Both the position numbers and the translations under genes were made by a program. Below are positions 25,288-33,755 of a stretch of DNA of 37,202 bases, piece by piece. Positions within the stretch are counted from its first letter, which is position 1. Every line of letters begins with the position of its first letter. Source of the stretch: Deltaproteobacteria bacterium (GTDB lineage: Bacteria; Desulfobacterota; DSM-4660; Desulfatiglandales; B25-G16); NCBI GenBank assembly GCA_020351915.1, contig CP070673.1, positions 4,743,787 through 4,780,988 of the forward strand, given 5' to 3'. The notes under the pieces are model-generated. The model saw nothing but the letters and a program-made list of their open reading frames with translations, searched no databases and had not been told where the DNA came from.

Positions 25288-26607
25288 ATGAGCGCCACCA
25301 AAATACACAAGGATCATAAAAGAATTCTAAGAAGCTGGAAGATGTATGACTGGGCCAATTCCGCCTTTGCCACGACCATTATGGCAGCAGTGCTTCCAGA
25401 ATTCTACAGTTCAGTTGCAGGCTCCACTCTGGATAAAACAACTGCCACCAGTTACTGGGGCTATTCAAACACGATAGCTATGTTGATTATCGCGATCTCA
25501 GCACCAATACTCGGTGCAATCGGTGACCATTCTGCTGCCAAGAAGAGGTTTCTTGGTGGGTTTGCTGTTCTGGGGATCTTAGCGACAGCCCTCCTAATTG
25601 GGATTGGTAGTGGTATGTGGTTTTATGCATCGCTTGTCTACATATTTGGAAGAGTGGGTTTTGGGTGTGCCAATATCTTTTATGATAGCTTATTGCCTAA
25701 TGTGGCAAGGGCAGAGGAAATCGACAGGGTCTCCGCAGAGGGATACGCCTATGGATACCTGGGTGGCGGGATCCTTTTGGCCCTTAATCTTCTTATGATA
25801 ATGAAACATGATTTCTTTGGCATTCCAGATGCTCAATTGGCTTCGAGGATATCTTTTCTCACCGTTGCCCTGTGGTGGGCTCTGTTCTCTATACCTCTTT
25901 TGAAAAATGTTCCCGAACCCTTTACACTCGTTGCACGAGATGAAAGCATGAACCCTTTGGTTGCCGGATATCAGCGGCTGAGAAAAACATTTGGAGAGGT
26001 TAGAAAGTTCAAGGAGTTAATAAAGTTTCTCGTGGCATTCTGGCTTTATAATGATGGGATAGGAACCATAATAATCATGGCTGTGATCTTTGGAGCGGAA
26101 ATTGGGATTAGTAAATTTCACCTCATTGGGGCAATCTTAATGGTGCAGTTTATTGGTGTACCCTGCACGGCATTTTTTGGGAGGTTGCCCAAGAAATTAG
26201 GGACAAAAAACTCAATCCTTCTGGCTTTATGTGTTTATGCCGGTATCGCCATTCTTGGGTATTTTATGAAAAGGCCCCTCCACTTCTGGGTTCTGGCTTT
26301 GTTAGTTTCGATGGTACAAGGTGGGTCCCAGGCCCTGAGTCGATCCATGTATGCTTCCATGACGCCGCCATCAAAATCAGCCGAATTCTTTGGATTCTAC
26401 AATGTAAGCAGTAAATTTGCAGGCATCATTGGGCCTGCACTCTTTGCTGTAGTAGGGCAGTTAACAGGCTCAAGCAGGTTGAGCATTATCTCGATTCTTG
26501 TCTTCTTCTTGTTTGGTGCGCTGGTATTGGCGAAGGTAGACCACAGACAAGGGATTGGGACTGCCATAGCCGCTGAGCTCAGTGTTAAAGCGGAAAGAAC
26601 CACCTAA
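25288..26607 (+). CDS. MFS transporter, UMF1 (Atg22-like) family
   Basis: Integral membrane permease of about 439 residues with 11-12 helices. The family signature at the start, SWKMYDWANSAFATTIMAA, is exact in spirit (YDWANSAF), followed by GDHSAAKKRF and a long cytoplasmic loop after helix 6. The C-terminal part QALSRSMYASMTPPSKSAEFFGFY matches the conserved UMF1 segment. Members have been linked to vacuolar amino-acid efflux in fungi, and bacterial substrates are unknown. The ATG at 25288 was chosen over the TTG at 25246, although the AGGAAGG motif 14 bases ahead is a little far. It is convergent with birA, with 13 bases between the stops. Confidence 0.85.
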   Translation: MSATKIHKDHKRILRSWKMYDWANSAFATTIMAAVLPEFYSSVAGSTLDKTTATSYWGYSNTIAMLIIAISAPILGAIGDHSAAKKRFLGGFAVLGILATALLIGIGSGMWFYASLVYIFGRVGFGCANIFYDSLLPNVARAEEIDRVSAEGYAYGYLGGGILLALNLLMIMKHDFFGIPDAQLASRISFLTVALWWALFSIPLLKNVPEPFTLVARDESMNPLVAGYQRLRKTFGEVRKFKELIKFLVAFWLYNDGIGTIIIMAVIFGAEIGISKFHLIGAILMVQFIGVPCTAFFGRLPKKLGTKNSILLALCVYAGIAILGYFMKRPLHFWVLALLVSMVQGGSQALSRSMYASMTPPSKSAEFFGFYNVSSKFAGIIGPALFAVVGQLTGSSRLSIISILVFFLFGALVLAKVDHRQGIGTAIAAELSVKAERTT

Positions 26608-26620
26608 GAGAGTAATCTAG

Positions 26621-27592
26621 TTAGATCCCAGTCACGTCTCCAAAAATTATCCTGTGAGACTTCCCGGTTCTGTCCGTTATGATTAACGCACCATCTTTGT
26701 CAATATCCTGTACCTCTCCGCTGTATCTTTTATCAATTATTTCTACGGTAATCCCTCGCCCAATCATATTGGTAAGCTTCCTCCACCGTTTCCTGATAGG
26801 CTCAAACCCGATATTCTTAAATACCTCATAATATGCCTCATACCATTTCAGATATTCCCTGATTACCTTAACCCGTGAAAACCGTTTTCCTGTCTCAGTA
26901 AGCATAGAGGTGGCCTTGTCTCTGATATCATCAGGGAACCGTGGCGTGTTAACATTCAGGCCTAAGCCTACTACAACATAGTCTATGCTGTCCCCTTGAG
27001 TACCTATTTCTGTAAGAATGCCAGCCAGCTTTTTCCCGCCGACGAGGATATCATTGGGCCACTTGATAGCGATCTTTAACCTGGTCAGGGAAAGAAGGGC
27101 CTCAGCCACTGCTACCGCAGTCAACAGCGTTATCCTTGGTGCCTCCCTAAGGGGAATAGCTGGCCTCAAAACAAGAGAAAGATAAATTCCATCTCGGGAT
27201 GGAGAAAACCAATTTCTTTCTTCCCTGCCCCTTCCTTTTGTCTGCTTTTCAGAGAGAACCAGGGCTCCTTCCGGTGCCCCCCTGACTGCCATGTCTTTTG
27301 CTCTGGTATTGGTGGAATCTGTTTCGGTGAAGTACGCAATATCTCTCTTGCCCAGCACCTTAGTCTTCAGACCGTCTCGAATTTCACGTGGTGTCAGCAA
27401 ATCCGTAGTCTTTTGCAGAAGATATCCCGTTTTCGGAGAGGATTCTATGGGATAGCCATCCTTTTTGAACTGAGTGATATGTCTGCCAATGGTTGATCGG
27501 CTAACCGCCAGTTTCCTGGTCAATGATTCACCAGAAACCCAATTCCCTTTTCTCTCTTCAAGGTGTAACAGTATCTGATCTCTTGCAGCCAT
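26621..27592 (-). CDS. birA: Bifunctional biotin--protein ligase / biotin operon repressor BirA
   Basis: Activates biotin as biotinyl-AMP and transfers it to carboxylase carrier proteins. The N-terminal winged-helix (residues 1-60; SGESLTRKLAVSRSTIGRHI) indicates the repressor-type group II enzyme. The catalytic domain has the adenylate loop KGRGREERNW (119-128; consensus GRGRRGR.W with two Glu in place of RG), KWPNDILVGGKKLAGIL (177-193), and the C-terminal SH3-like domain (GEVQDIDKDGALII). 323 residues is typical. No bio gene is in the window, so any operator must lie elsewhere. The start codon has little Shine-Dalgarno (CAGGTT just before ATG). Confidence 0.95.
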   Translation of the reverse strand: MAARDQILLHLEERKGNWVSGESLTRKLAVSRSTIGRHITQFKKDGYPIESSPKTGYLLQKTTDLLTPREIRDGLKTKVLGKRDIAYFTETDSTNTRAKDMAVRGAPEGALVLSEKQTKGRGREERNWFSPSRDGIYLSLVLRPAIPLREAPRITLLTAVAVAEALLSLTRLKIAIKWPNDILVGGKKLAGILTEIGTQGDSIDYVVVGLGLNVNTPRFPDDIRDKATSMLTETGKRFSRVKVIREYLKWYEAYYEVFKNIGFEPIRKRWRKLTNMIGRGITVEIIDKRYSGEVQDIDKDGALIITDRTGKSHRIIFGDVTGI

Positions 27593-27718
27593 AACCTGAA
27601 TTGCCTATGAAAAAGACATCTCGGTTTTATTACCCTTTCTCCCCCTCTTAAATAATGTATGCCATAGTTTGATTTAGTTGGTTCTCTATTTGTCTTTCCA
27701 TGATATCCCCCCTCCTGG

Positions 27719-27743
27719 GGCTAGAATACCAGTAACTCTAGCC
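27719..27743. terminator. Hairpin between birA and the molybdopterin subunit gene
   Basis: GGCTAGA, 11-base loop, TCTAGCC: a perfect 7-bp stem about 75 bases beyond the end of the molybdenum hydroxylase operon. It has no T-run on the minus strand, so termination is plausible but not shown. The rest of 27593-27794 contains nothing identified. Confidence 0.35.
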
Positions 27744-27794
27744 TAAAGAGTGTCATCCTTAAGAACCGGTATCCTTTACGGGAGCAGGTCAAGA

Positions 27795-30044
27795 CTACTT
27801 AATCTTGCCCAGCGCATTAAGGACTTTGTCCGGAGTGAACGGATAGTCCATTATCCTTCGGCCAATGGCGTTATAGACTGCCATAAGTACGGCACTTGGT
27901 CCAGGTGAGGTAGCTATCTCGCCAACGCCAATAGCATGAAAACGGTGGCTGGGTATAGGTGTCTCCAGAATTACGTTCGTAAATGGTGGTAGGTCGTTGA
28001 AGGTTCGCCATTTATAGTCTATGAGGTTGGAGTTGAGCATACGCCCGGTATTGATATCCAGCACGTTGCCCTCGAATAAGGCTGTGTCCAAGCCCGCTGA
28101 CCCCAGGGCGCCGTGTAACTGTCCTTCCAGAACAGCGGGGGATATAATCTGACCGCAGTCGGTACTGTTGACGACATTCATCAACTTTACTTGACCCGTC
28201 GCAGTATCTACCTCGACCTCGGCGAAGGTTATGAGAAAATTGCTCAGCGAGAAGTCCTCTTCGAAACGGCCATGGCCAATGCAGGTGCGCACTATGCCGG
28301 TTGCCTTACGCCAGGGAATCCTGCGCTCAGGCTCACCAACAACAAATATCCAGCCGTCTTCAGTATCCAACGCATCCGGTTCGACGTTCAGCACCGGCGC
28401 AGCCAGTTCCAGGAGAATTCGCCTGGCATCTTCGGCAGCCTTGATTACAGCCGAGCCCACAGTATACGTGCCTCGAGAACCCACCAGCCCGAACTCGAAT
28501 GGATTAATATCCGTATCGGGTGGGGTCATGTTAACACGGTCAAGGGGAAGGTCCAGAACCTCGGCAGCCATCTTGCATAAGCTGCTCCGCTGGTCTTGCC
28601 CGGAATTCGAGACAGCAGCTAAAACAAGCGCCCGGCCATCAGGTGTCAGTTTGACCATGGCTTCAGAATCGTCCTCTCCAACATCCGCATTACAGTGAAT
28701 ACCCAGACCGACGCCCCGCCGCTTTTGACCGTCAACCGCAGTTGGTTTACCCCAACCGTGCCATTTATCATGCCAGCCAAATGTCCGCGCTCCCTCGTCG
28801 ATAGCTTTAGAGAAATCAATGCCACGGTAGACATACCACTTACCGTCTCGCCAGTAGTATCCATCGCCCGCCCTGACAAAATTCTTTTTGAAAAACTCCA
28901 CCGGATTCACACCAACTTTCTCCATGGCCATTCCCATTATGGGCAGCATCGCACTTTCCAGCTCCTGGCCGCCGTAGCCCCGGATAATGCCGCTAGGCGC
29001 CCGATTGGTACAGACGAGGGTAGAATGGAGGTCCCAGTTGGGGCACCGCAGGGCTAACTGAAGCTCACCGCAGCCGACGGCAATCTCGTGTGGTGCCACC
29101 TCCGAACCGGAGCCAGTATTGACCAGCCAGTCTCCGGCTACGGCTGTGACAGTACCGTCCTTCTTGATGCCGACCCGGGCATGGATACGTGACCCTATCC
29201 GCAGGGAGTAGGCAGCGAAATGCTCCTCCTTGCTGTAATACACCTTGACTGGTCTACCGGTAGCCCTTGAGAGAAGAGCGGCATAGCCGACAGGGGTCAT
29301 GTTGGCATTTTTCGTGCCGTAGCTGCCACCGCACTGTGTGCTGATAACCTGCATATCTGCCATGCCGATAAAAGGCTGTCCGATATACTTATTCATACCC
29401 ACGGACTGTGATGCGGTATAGATAACCAGTTTATCCGGGTTTTCCCAGTAAGCAATAATACCGGGGGGTTCGGGGGGCAGGGGGTTGGGGAAACATTCAT
29501 AGCTGGCCGTGCCCTCGATTGTTGCATCAGCCTCCTTGAAACCCTTCTCAACATCGCCGCGAACTACATTTTGCAGGAGCCTGGAAATTTGGGGGATAAT
29601 GTTTTTCGGGTATTGACCGTAGAGCTGAGGTTGACCCGGCGCAGTGGCATCCTCGACATCGAAGCAAGTCGGCAGCGGCTCATATTCCACATCGATCAGC
29701 TCCAACGCTTCGTCGGCAATCTCATAGCTTTCCGCCGCCACCAGGGCTACAGCATCACCGACAAAACGCACCTTACTATCTAATATCCTCATGTGCTTGG
29801 GGATACCCCACTCCCAGTCCGGCACATCCTCATAGGTTAAGACCGCATGGACGCCGGGGAGGGCTGCAGCCCGACTGACGTCTATTTTTTTTATATTTGC
29901 GTGGGGAAGGGGACTCCTGAGCGCCCTGCCGAAAAGCATCCGCGGCAGGCGTACATCATCCAGATATTGAGCTCTTCCCGTAACGATGTCTCTCGCGTCT
30001 TTGCGGGGTGTGTCTTTTCCGATATGACGATAGTTGCTAGCCAT
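27795..30044 (-). CDS. Molybdenum hydroxylase, molybdopterin-binding large subunit
   Basis: Catalytic subunit (749 residues) of the xanthine oxidase/CO dehydrogenase/4-hydroxybenzoyl-CoA reductase superfamily, carrying the Mo-molybdopterin cofactor. Visible motifs are DTPRKDARDIVTGRAQYLDD at the start, QCGGSYGTKNANMTP (Mo-cofactor and substrate channel), IIRGYGGQE, GSRGTYTVGSAV, and the catalytic Glu709 in GVGEIATSPGP. No xanthine-type or CO-dehydrogenase-type (AYRCSF) active-site loop is seen. It is the last gene of the operon after the FAD-type (30537-32936) and [2Fe-2S] subunits, with its start overlapping the [2Fe-2S] gene by 8 bases. Likely substrate: an aromatic or heterocyclic acid or acyl-CoA; not assignable. 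A C-terminal motif identical in style recurs as a relic at 32949. Confidence 0.9.
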   Translation of the reverse strand: MASNYRHIGKDTPRKDARDIVTGRAQYLDDVRLPRMLFGRALRSPLPHANIKKIDVSRAAALPGVHAVLTYEDVPDWEWGIPKHMRILDSKVRFVGDAVALVAAESYEIADEALELIDVEYEPLPTCFDVEDATAPGQPQLYGQYPKNIIPQISRLLQNVVRGDVEKGFKEADATIEGTASYECFPNPLPPEPPGIIAYWENPDKLVIYTASQSVGMNKYIGQPFIGMADMQVISTQCGGSYGTKNANMTPVGYAALLSRATGRPVKVYYSKEEHFAAYSLRIGSRIHARVGIKKDGTVTAVAGDWLVNTGSGSEVAPHEIAVGCGELQLALRCPNWDLHSTLVCTNRAPSGIIRGYGGQELESAMLPIMGMAMEKVGVNPVEFFKKNFVRAGDGYYWRDGKWYVYRGIDFSKAIDEGARTFGWHDKWHGWGKPTAVDGQKRRGVGLGIHCNADVGEDDSEAMVKLTPDGRALVLAAVSNSGQDQRSSLCKMAAEVLDLPLDRVNMTPPDTDINPFEFGLVGSRGTYTVGSAVIKAAEDARRILLELAAPVLNVEPDALDTEDGWIFVVGEPERRIPWRKATGIVRTCIGHGRFEEDFSLSNFLITFAEVEVDTATGQVKLMNVVNSTDCGQIISPAVLEGQLHGALGSAGLDTALFEGNVLDINTGRMLNSNLIDYKWRTFNDLPPFTNVILETPIPSHRFHAIGVGEIATSPGPSAVLMAVYNAIGRRIMDYPFTPDKVLNALGKIK

Positions 30045-30534
30045 GCTTCCCCCCTTGTATTGCCGCCATGATGGCTTTCAGCACCTCGTAGTGTGAAATA
30101 CAGCGGCAGTAATTGCCGGCAAGGGCCTGCTTGATTTCATCCTCGGTTGGGTTGGGATTCTCGTCCAGAAGGGCTTTGGTGGTCATAATGATGCCGGGAG
30201 TACAAAAGCCGCACTGGAAGGCGGTGTGGTCTATAAATGCCTGTTGTAGGGGGTGCAATTGGCCTGTTTTTGGATCTTCCAACCCTTCGATAGTGGTGAC
30301 GCTCATTCCATCGCACTCCACAGTCAGGGTTGTGCAGGATAGGACAGCTTGCCCGTTAAGGATTACGGTGCAGGCGCCACAAGCCCCCCGGTCGCACGCG
30401 ATCTTGGTACCGAGGTAACCCAGGGTATCTCGCAATGTTTGGGCTAATGTATCCGAAGGTAAAACATCCTTTCCTATGAGCAGCTCATACGGCTTACCAT
30501 TGACCACTAGATTGATGTTTTTCTTATCTGGCAT
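30037..30534 (-). CDS. Molybdenum hydroxylase, [2Fe-2S] small subunit
   Basis: Electron-transfer subunit of 165 residues with both [2Fe-2S] clusters of the family: the plant-ferredoxin-type cluster ligands C47, C52, C55 and C67 (ACDRGACGACTV, ... LSCTT) and the second set C108-x2-C111 and C143-x-C145 (FQCGFCTPG, NYCRC). It passes electrons between the Mo site in the large subunit and the flavin subunit. Length matches CoxS/HcrC-type small subunits. The start is two bases beyond the flavin subunit stop, and its 3' end overlaps the large subunit start. All three subunits are therefore almost certainly one translationally coupled complex. Confidence 0.94.
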   Translation of the reverse strand: MPDKKNINLVVNGKPYELLIGKDVLPSDTLAQTLRDTLGYLGTKIACDRGACGACTVILNGQAVLSCTTLTVECDGMSVTTIEGLEDPKTGQLHPLQQAFIDHTAFQCGFCTPGIIMTTKALLDENPNPTEDEIKQALAGNYCRCISHYEVLKAIMAAIQGGKHG

Positions 30535-30536
30535 GG

Positions 30537-32936
30537 TTACCTCATTTCCCCAGAACTTTCAGGCGGTAGAATGGCGCGCCGCACCAGTTCTCTGGCTATA
30601 GTGACTTTATAGCTGTTTTTCTCGAGTGGTATTGCATTTTCAAGAGCCGCCTGGGCTGCAGCGGTGGCCTGCCCATCGTCAATCGCCCGTCCGATTAAGA
30701 CTTTTTCAGCAGTGGTAGCCTGCACCGGGCTTGGGGCAACCGCACCTAATACGATCCGTGCGTCCTGGCAAACCCCGCCGTCAACAGTGATGACCGAGGC
30801 GACGCTCACGATGGGGAAATCCACCGACTCCCGCAGCCTGAATTTTAGGAATGTCTGCCTGGCTCCATCTGGAGGCCGAGGAACCTGGATTTCGGTTACC
30901 ATCTCATCCGATTCCAGGATCGTCCTCAGGGAACCGAAAAAATCCTCAATGGGGACTGTCCTGGTGCCTTTGGGTCCGGCAATCTCTACTCGTGCCCCCA
31001 GAGCTACCAGCACTACGCCCATATCCGATGAGCTCACCGAAACACAGCCACAGTTGAAACAGCGATTGGCCTCTCCTTCAATCTCACTCAAACCCAGACC
31101 AAGGGTATCCTCAACAGTTATGCTTCTCTCCGCTACTGGCCGTTTGGGCATTGTAACCCGACTTGTTTTCTTAAGGTAATCGCTGTTGAACCTCAAGAAA
31201 GGCTGAGCCGTTTTCTCGTCTTTGTCCTTAGCCTGTGCTTTTCCCCTTAGATAGACATTCATGGCGGCGGCCGCCCTTCTCCCGGCAGCAATTGCCTCTA
31301 TGACTGTGGCCGGGCCGTGGGTCACCGAGCCACCGGCAAACACACCCGGTACACTGGTTGCCTGAGTTTCCGGGTCAACCGTTATCAAGCCTTGCTCTAC
31401 CTTTAAGGGAGTTGCGGGATCAATGAAGGTAAGATCCGTGTCATAGCCTACGGCCAGCAGTATCTGGTCGGCCTCCACCGTCTGTTTGACAGCGCTATCA
31501 AAGGTGGGGGCAAAACACCCCTGCTCGTCAAAGACAGCGGTGCACCGGATAAGCTCCATTCCCGTGACCTTATCGTCGGCTTTGAGCACCCGGTGCGGTC
31601 CCCAGGAAGTCATCAACTTGACTCCCTGCTCAACAGCCAGCTCAATCTCCCAAGGAAGCGCCGGCATCTCCTCCCGGCATTCCAGACAGGCAATAGTCGC
31701 TTCCTCAGCCCCCAGGCGCAGGGCGCTGACAGCCACATCAACGGCGGCATTACCCCCGCCTATTACCAAAACCTTCTTCCCGGGGATTTCCTTAACCCCG
31801 AGGTTGATATTGGTCAGAAATTCCATACCGAATCTGGTTGATTCCTCACCCTCCAGCCCTATGGATACTGGATTCCAGGCTCCGTTGGCAATGAACACGC
31901 TATCAAAGTCCCGCTTGAGGTCATCCAGAGTTATGTCCCTGCCGACATCAACCTTACACTTAAATTCAACCCCTGTATTTTCAATCGCTTTTACTACCCG
32001 CTTCACAATATCCTTGGGCAGCCTGTAAGCCGGTATCACGTAGGCGAGCATGCCGCCCGCCTCTTCCATTTTGTCGAACACGGTAACGCGGTGTCCCGAC
32101 ATTCTGAGATAGTACGCCGCCGAGAGACCGGCCGGTCCTGAGCCGATAATGGCTACACTCTTGCCGGTATCGGTCCCCGGTGCTTTGATGATTTCATCTG
32201 CCTTATCAAGGATATAATCACCCATGAATCGCTCGATGTCCCTTACCGATACCGATTCGTCGAAGTCGCCGCGATTGCACTCCTGCTCGCAGAAATGTGG
32301 GCACACCCGCCCCGTTACCGACGGCAGCGGGTTGGTGTTAAGCAGCGTCCTGGCTGCTTGGGGCAGGTCTCCCTCCCTGACTTGGCTCAAGTATGAGGGT
32401 ATATCCACCCCTCCCGGGCAGGCTAAAGAGCAGGGCGGGCTGGTATCTCTCCAACCTCCGAATATGGAGTGATACTGGCTCTCCCTGGGCAGCGCGTAGC
32501 AGCCTTTGCCCCCCTTCAGATAGCACAGGATTCGCCCCCCCACACTGTGGGGATAGCGGTAGTACCAGCAGCGCACGTCCTGACACAGGTTGCCGCCGAT
32601 AGTCCCCATTCGGCGAATCTGTGGAGTCGCCACCGCTTCGGCGGCCTCAGCCAGGAGTTTATACTTCTCCTTAACCACCGGAGATTGGGCTATTTCTTCC
32701 AGCTTGGCTAAAGCCCCTATCTTCAGTCCGCCGCCATCCTCACTGATATGATTCAGTTTGGGGATGGTCTTGATGTTGACGATAGCCTCCGGGTAAGCGG
32801 GTAGAATTTTATCTTTAAGCGTACTCAGCAGGTCAGTGCCGCCGGCAATCAGCTTGGCCCTACCCCGGTTTTTTTTGAGCAGTTTAACGGCTTCCGTTAC
32901 GGTTTTGGCATCAACGTGGTTGAAAGATTTCATCAA
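30537..32936 (-). CDS. Flavin/Fe-S subunit of molybdenum hydroxylase with an internal GltD-like NAD(P)H oxidoreductase domain
   Basis: Normal CoxM/HcrB-type subunits have ~290-330 residues; this one has 799. Residues 1-161 form the FAD-PCMH fold (AGGTDLLSTLKD, TPQIRRMGTIGGNLC). An HcrB-type [4Fe-4S] loop begins with C118, C123, C138 and C146. From about 165 to 629 lies a complete GltD-like module: N-terminal Fe-S cysteines C169, C173, C212, C216 and C220 (GRVCPHFCEQEC), FAD motif IGSGPAGLSAAYY (264-276), NAD(P)H motif VIGGGNAAVDVA (391-402), the C-terminal SVPGVFAGG flavin segment, and ANRCFNCGC. The PCMH fold then resumes (SSDMGVVLVALGARVEIAG) to the CO-dehydrogenase-type C-domain. By position C631 corresponds to the fourth HcrB cluster ligand. 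The RBS GAGGAG lies 10 bases before the ATG. The likely consequence is direct NAD(P)H coupling of the Mo enzyme. Confidence 0.88.
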   Translation of the reverse strand: MMKSFNHVDAKTVTEAVKLLKKNRGRAKLIAGGTDLLSTLKDKILPAYPEAIVNIKTIPKLNHISEDGGGLKIGALAKLEEIAQSPVVKEKYKLLAEAAEAVATPQIRRMGTIGGNLCQDVRCWYYRYPHSVGGRILCYLKGGKGCYALPRESQYHSIFGGWRDTSPPCSLACPGGVDIPSYLSQVREGDLPQAARTLLNTNPLPSVTGRVCPHFCEQECNRGDFDESVSVRDIERFMGDYILDKADEIIKAPGTDTGKSVAIIGSGPAGLSAAYYLRMSGHRVTVFDKMEEAGGMLAYVIPAYRLPKDIVKRVVKAIENTGVEFKCKVDVGRDITLDDLKRDFDSVFIANGAWNPVSIGLEGEESTRFGMEFLTNINLGVKEIPGKKVLVIGGGNAAVDVAVSALRLGAEEATIACLECREEMPALPWEIELAVEQGVKLMTSWGPHRVLKADDKVTGMELIRCTAVFDEQGCFAPTFDSAVKQTVEADQILLAVGYDTDLTFIDPATPLKVEQGLITVDPETQATSVPGVFAGGSVTHGPATVIEAIAAGRRAAAAMNVYLRGKAQAKDKDEKTAQPFLRFNSDYLKKTSRVTMPKRPVAERSITVEDTLGLGLSEIEGEANRCFNCGCVSVSSSDMGVVLVALGARVEIAGPKGTRTVPIEDFFGSLRTILESDEMVTEIQVPRPPDGARQTFLKFRLRESVDFPIVSVASVITVDGGVCQDARIVLGAVAPSPVQATTAEKVLIGRAIDDGQATAAAQAALENAIPLEKNSYKVTIARELVRRAILPPESSGEMR

Positions 32937-32948
32937 TCTTCGTCTCCT

Positions 32949-33017
32949 CTATATCTTACCCAGAGCCCTGAGGATCTTGTCAGGGGTTGGCGGATAGTGG
33001 ATTACCTCTTTTTGACA
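32949..33017 (-). pseudogene. C-terminal scar of a second molybdopterin large-subunit gene
   Basis: Immediately upstream of the flavin subunit (13 bases), a minus-strand frame ending TAG at 32949 reads HYPPTPDKILRALGKI, strikingly like the last residues of the operon's own large subunit (DYPFTPDKVLNALGKIK). An in-frame TAG at 33018 closes the frame, and no other part of a large subunit is found in the 700 bases upstream. This is the 3' end of a deleted homologous gene, so the operon once had another large subunit in front of the flavin subunit. Confidence 0.75.
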
Positions 33018-33369
33018 CTAACGTCAAGAGTTTTTTATCACCGTTAAAAAAGGGGTAGCCACACCCTGCCTGTGGTTCTCATAGGAGAACACCGCATAGA
33101 GGATCCTTTCCATACTAGTATTTTGTCCCAATAGTAACTTGCGTAATTTGCACGATCGCACAACTTGCAGAATAACTACATCGTAAATCCGAAATTCTAA
33201 TACCCGCCTGCCTGGCCTGAGCTATCAACTGCCTGCAAGGGATATCGGACAGGCCACTGCGAAGCAGTTGCTATTGCATGACACAAGCACACAGGTGGCG
33301 GGCAGGTCGAAATGCGAAACAAATCCGAATATCAAATGACTGAAACTCAAAACCTATTTAAATGATTAT
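33018..33369. other. Spacer upstream of the molybdenum hydroxylase operon
   Basis: About 350 bases with no gene. CCCGCC at 33203 pairs with GGCGGG near 33296, a loose 6-bp inverted repeat. The promoter of the molybdenum hydroxylase operon should lie here, but I see no convincing -35/-10 pair. Confidence 0.35.
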
Positions 33370-33709
33370 CGATTTCTTAGAGAACCCATCCTTCCGAAAG
33401 CCTATTTTTGAGCGGGCCTTTTTCTCCTCTTAGGGCTGAGATATGAGGCACATACCCACAATGAAAAGGGAATTTGATGGTATGTGGGTCGTGGCAAGGT
33501 ATCACAACTCCTACTTGCAGCCACCGTCAATTTACGGATGGCATACCAGAGCAATGATTGATGACGTAGTCTATATTGTATTGAGCTTGGAAGGGCTTAG
33601 ATTTGCATTAGTAAGCCCAAGCTGAGGTGGAAATTCTGCCGGAAGAGGTTCATAGCAGAATGTTACCTTTTTGGCTAAGCAACCTACACACAATATATGG
33701 GCAAAGCCA
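33370..33709. repeat. Dispersed repeat, copy A
   Basis: One of three diverged copies. Shared landmarks are GATTTCTTAGA, CATACCCACAATGAAAA, and GTGGGTCGTGGCAAG. Its right end (33676-33709, 34 bases) matches 37169-37202 with one difference (GGGCAAA versus GGACAAA). The open frame 33443-33625 overlaps it but is not conserved in the other copies. Confidence 0.65.
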
Positions 33710-33755
33710 GGCCACAAATTCAACCACCCTCCCAAATGAGCAGAAATAGTAGTGT

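Noticed and set aside
33443..33625. 60-codon frame within repeat copy A
   Set aside because: The frame is not maintained in repeat copies B and C, so the repeat better explains the sequence.
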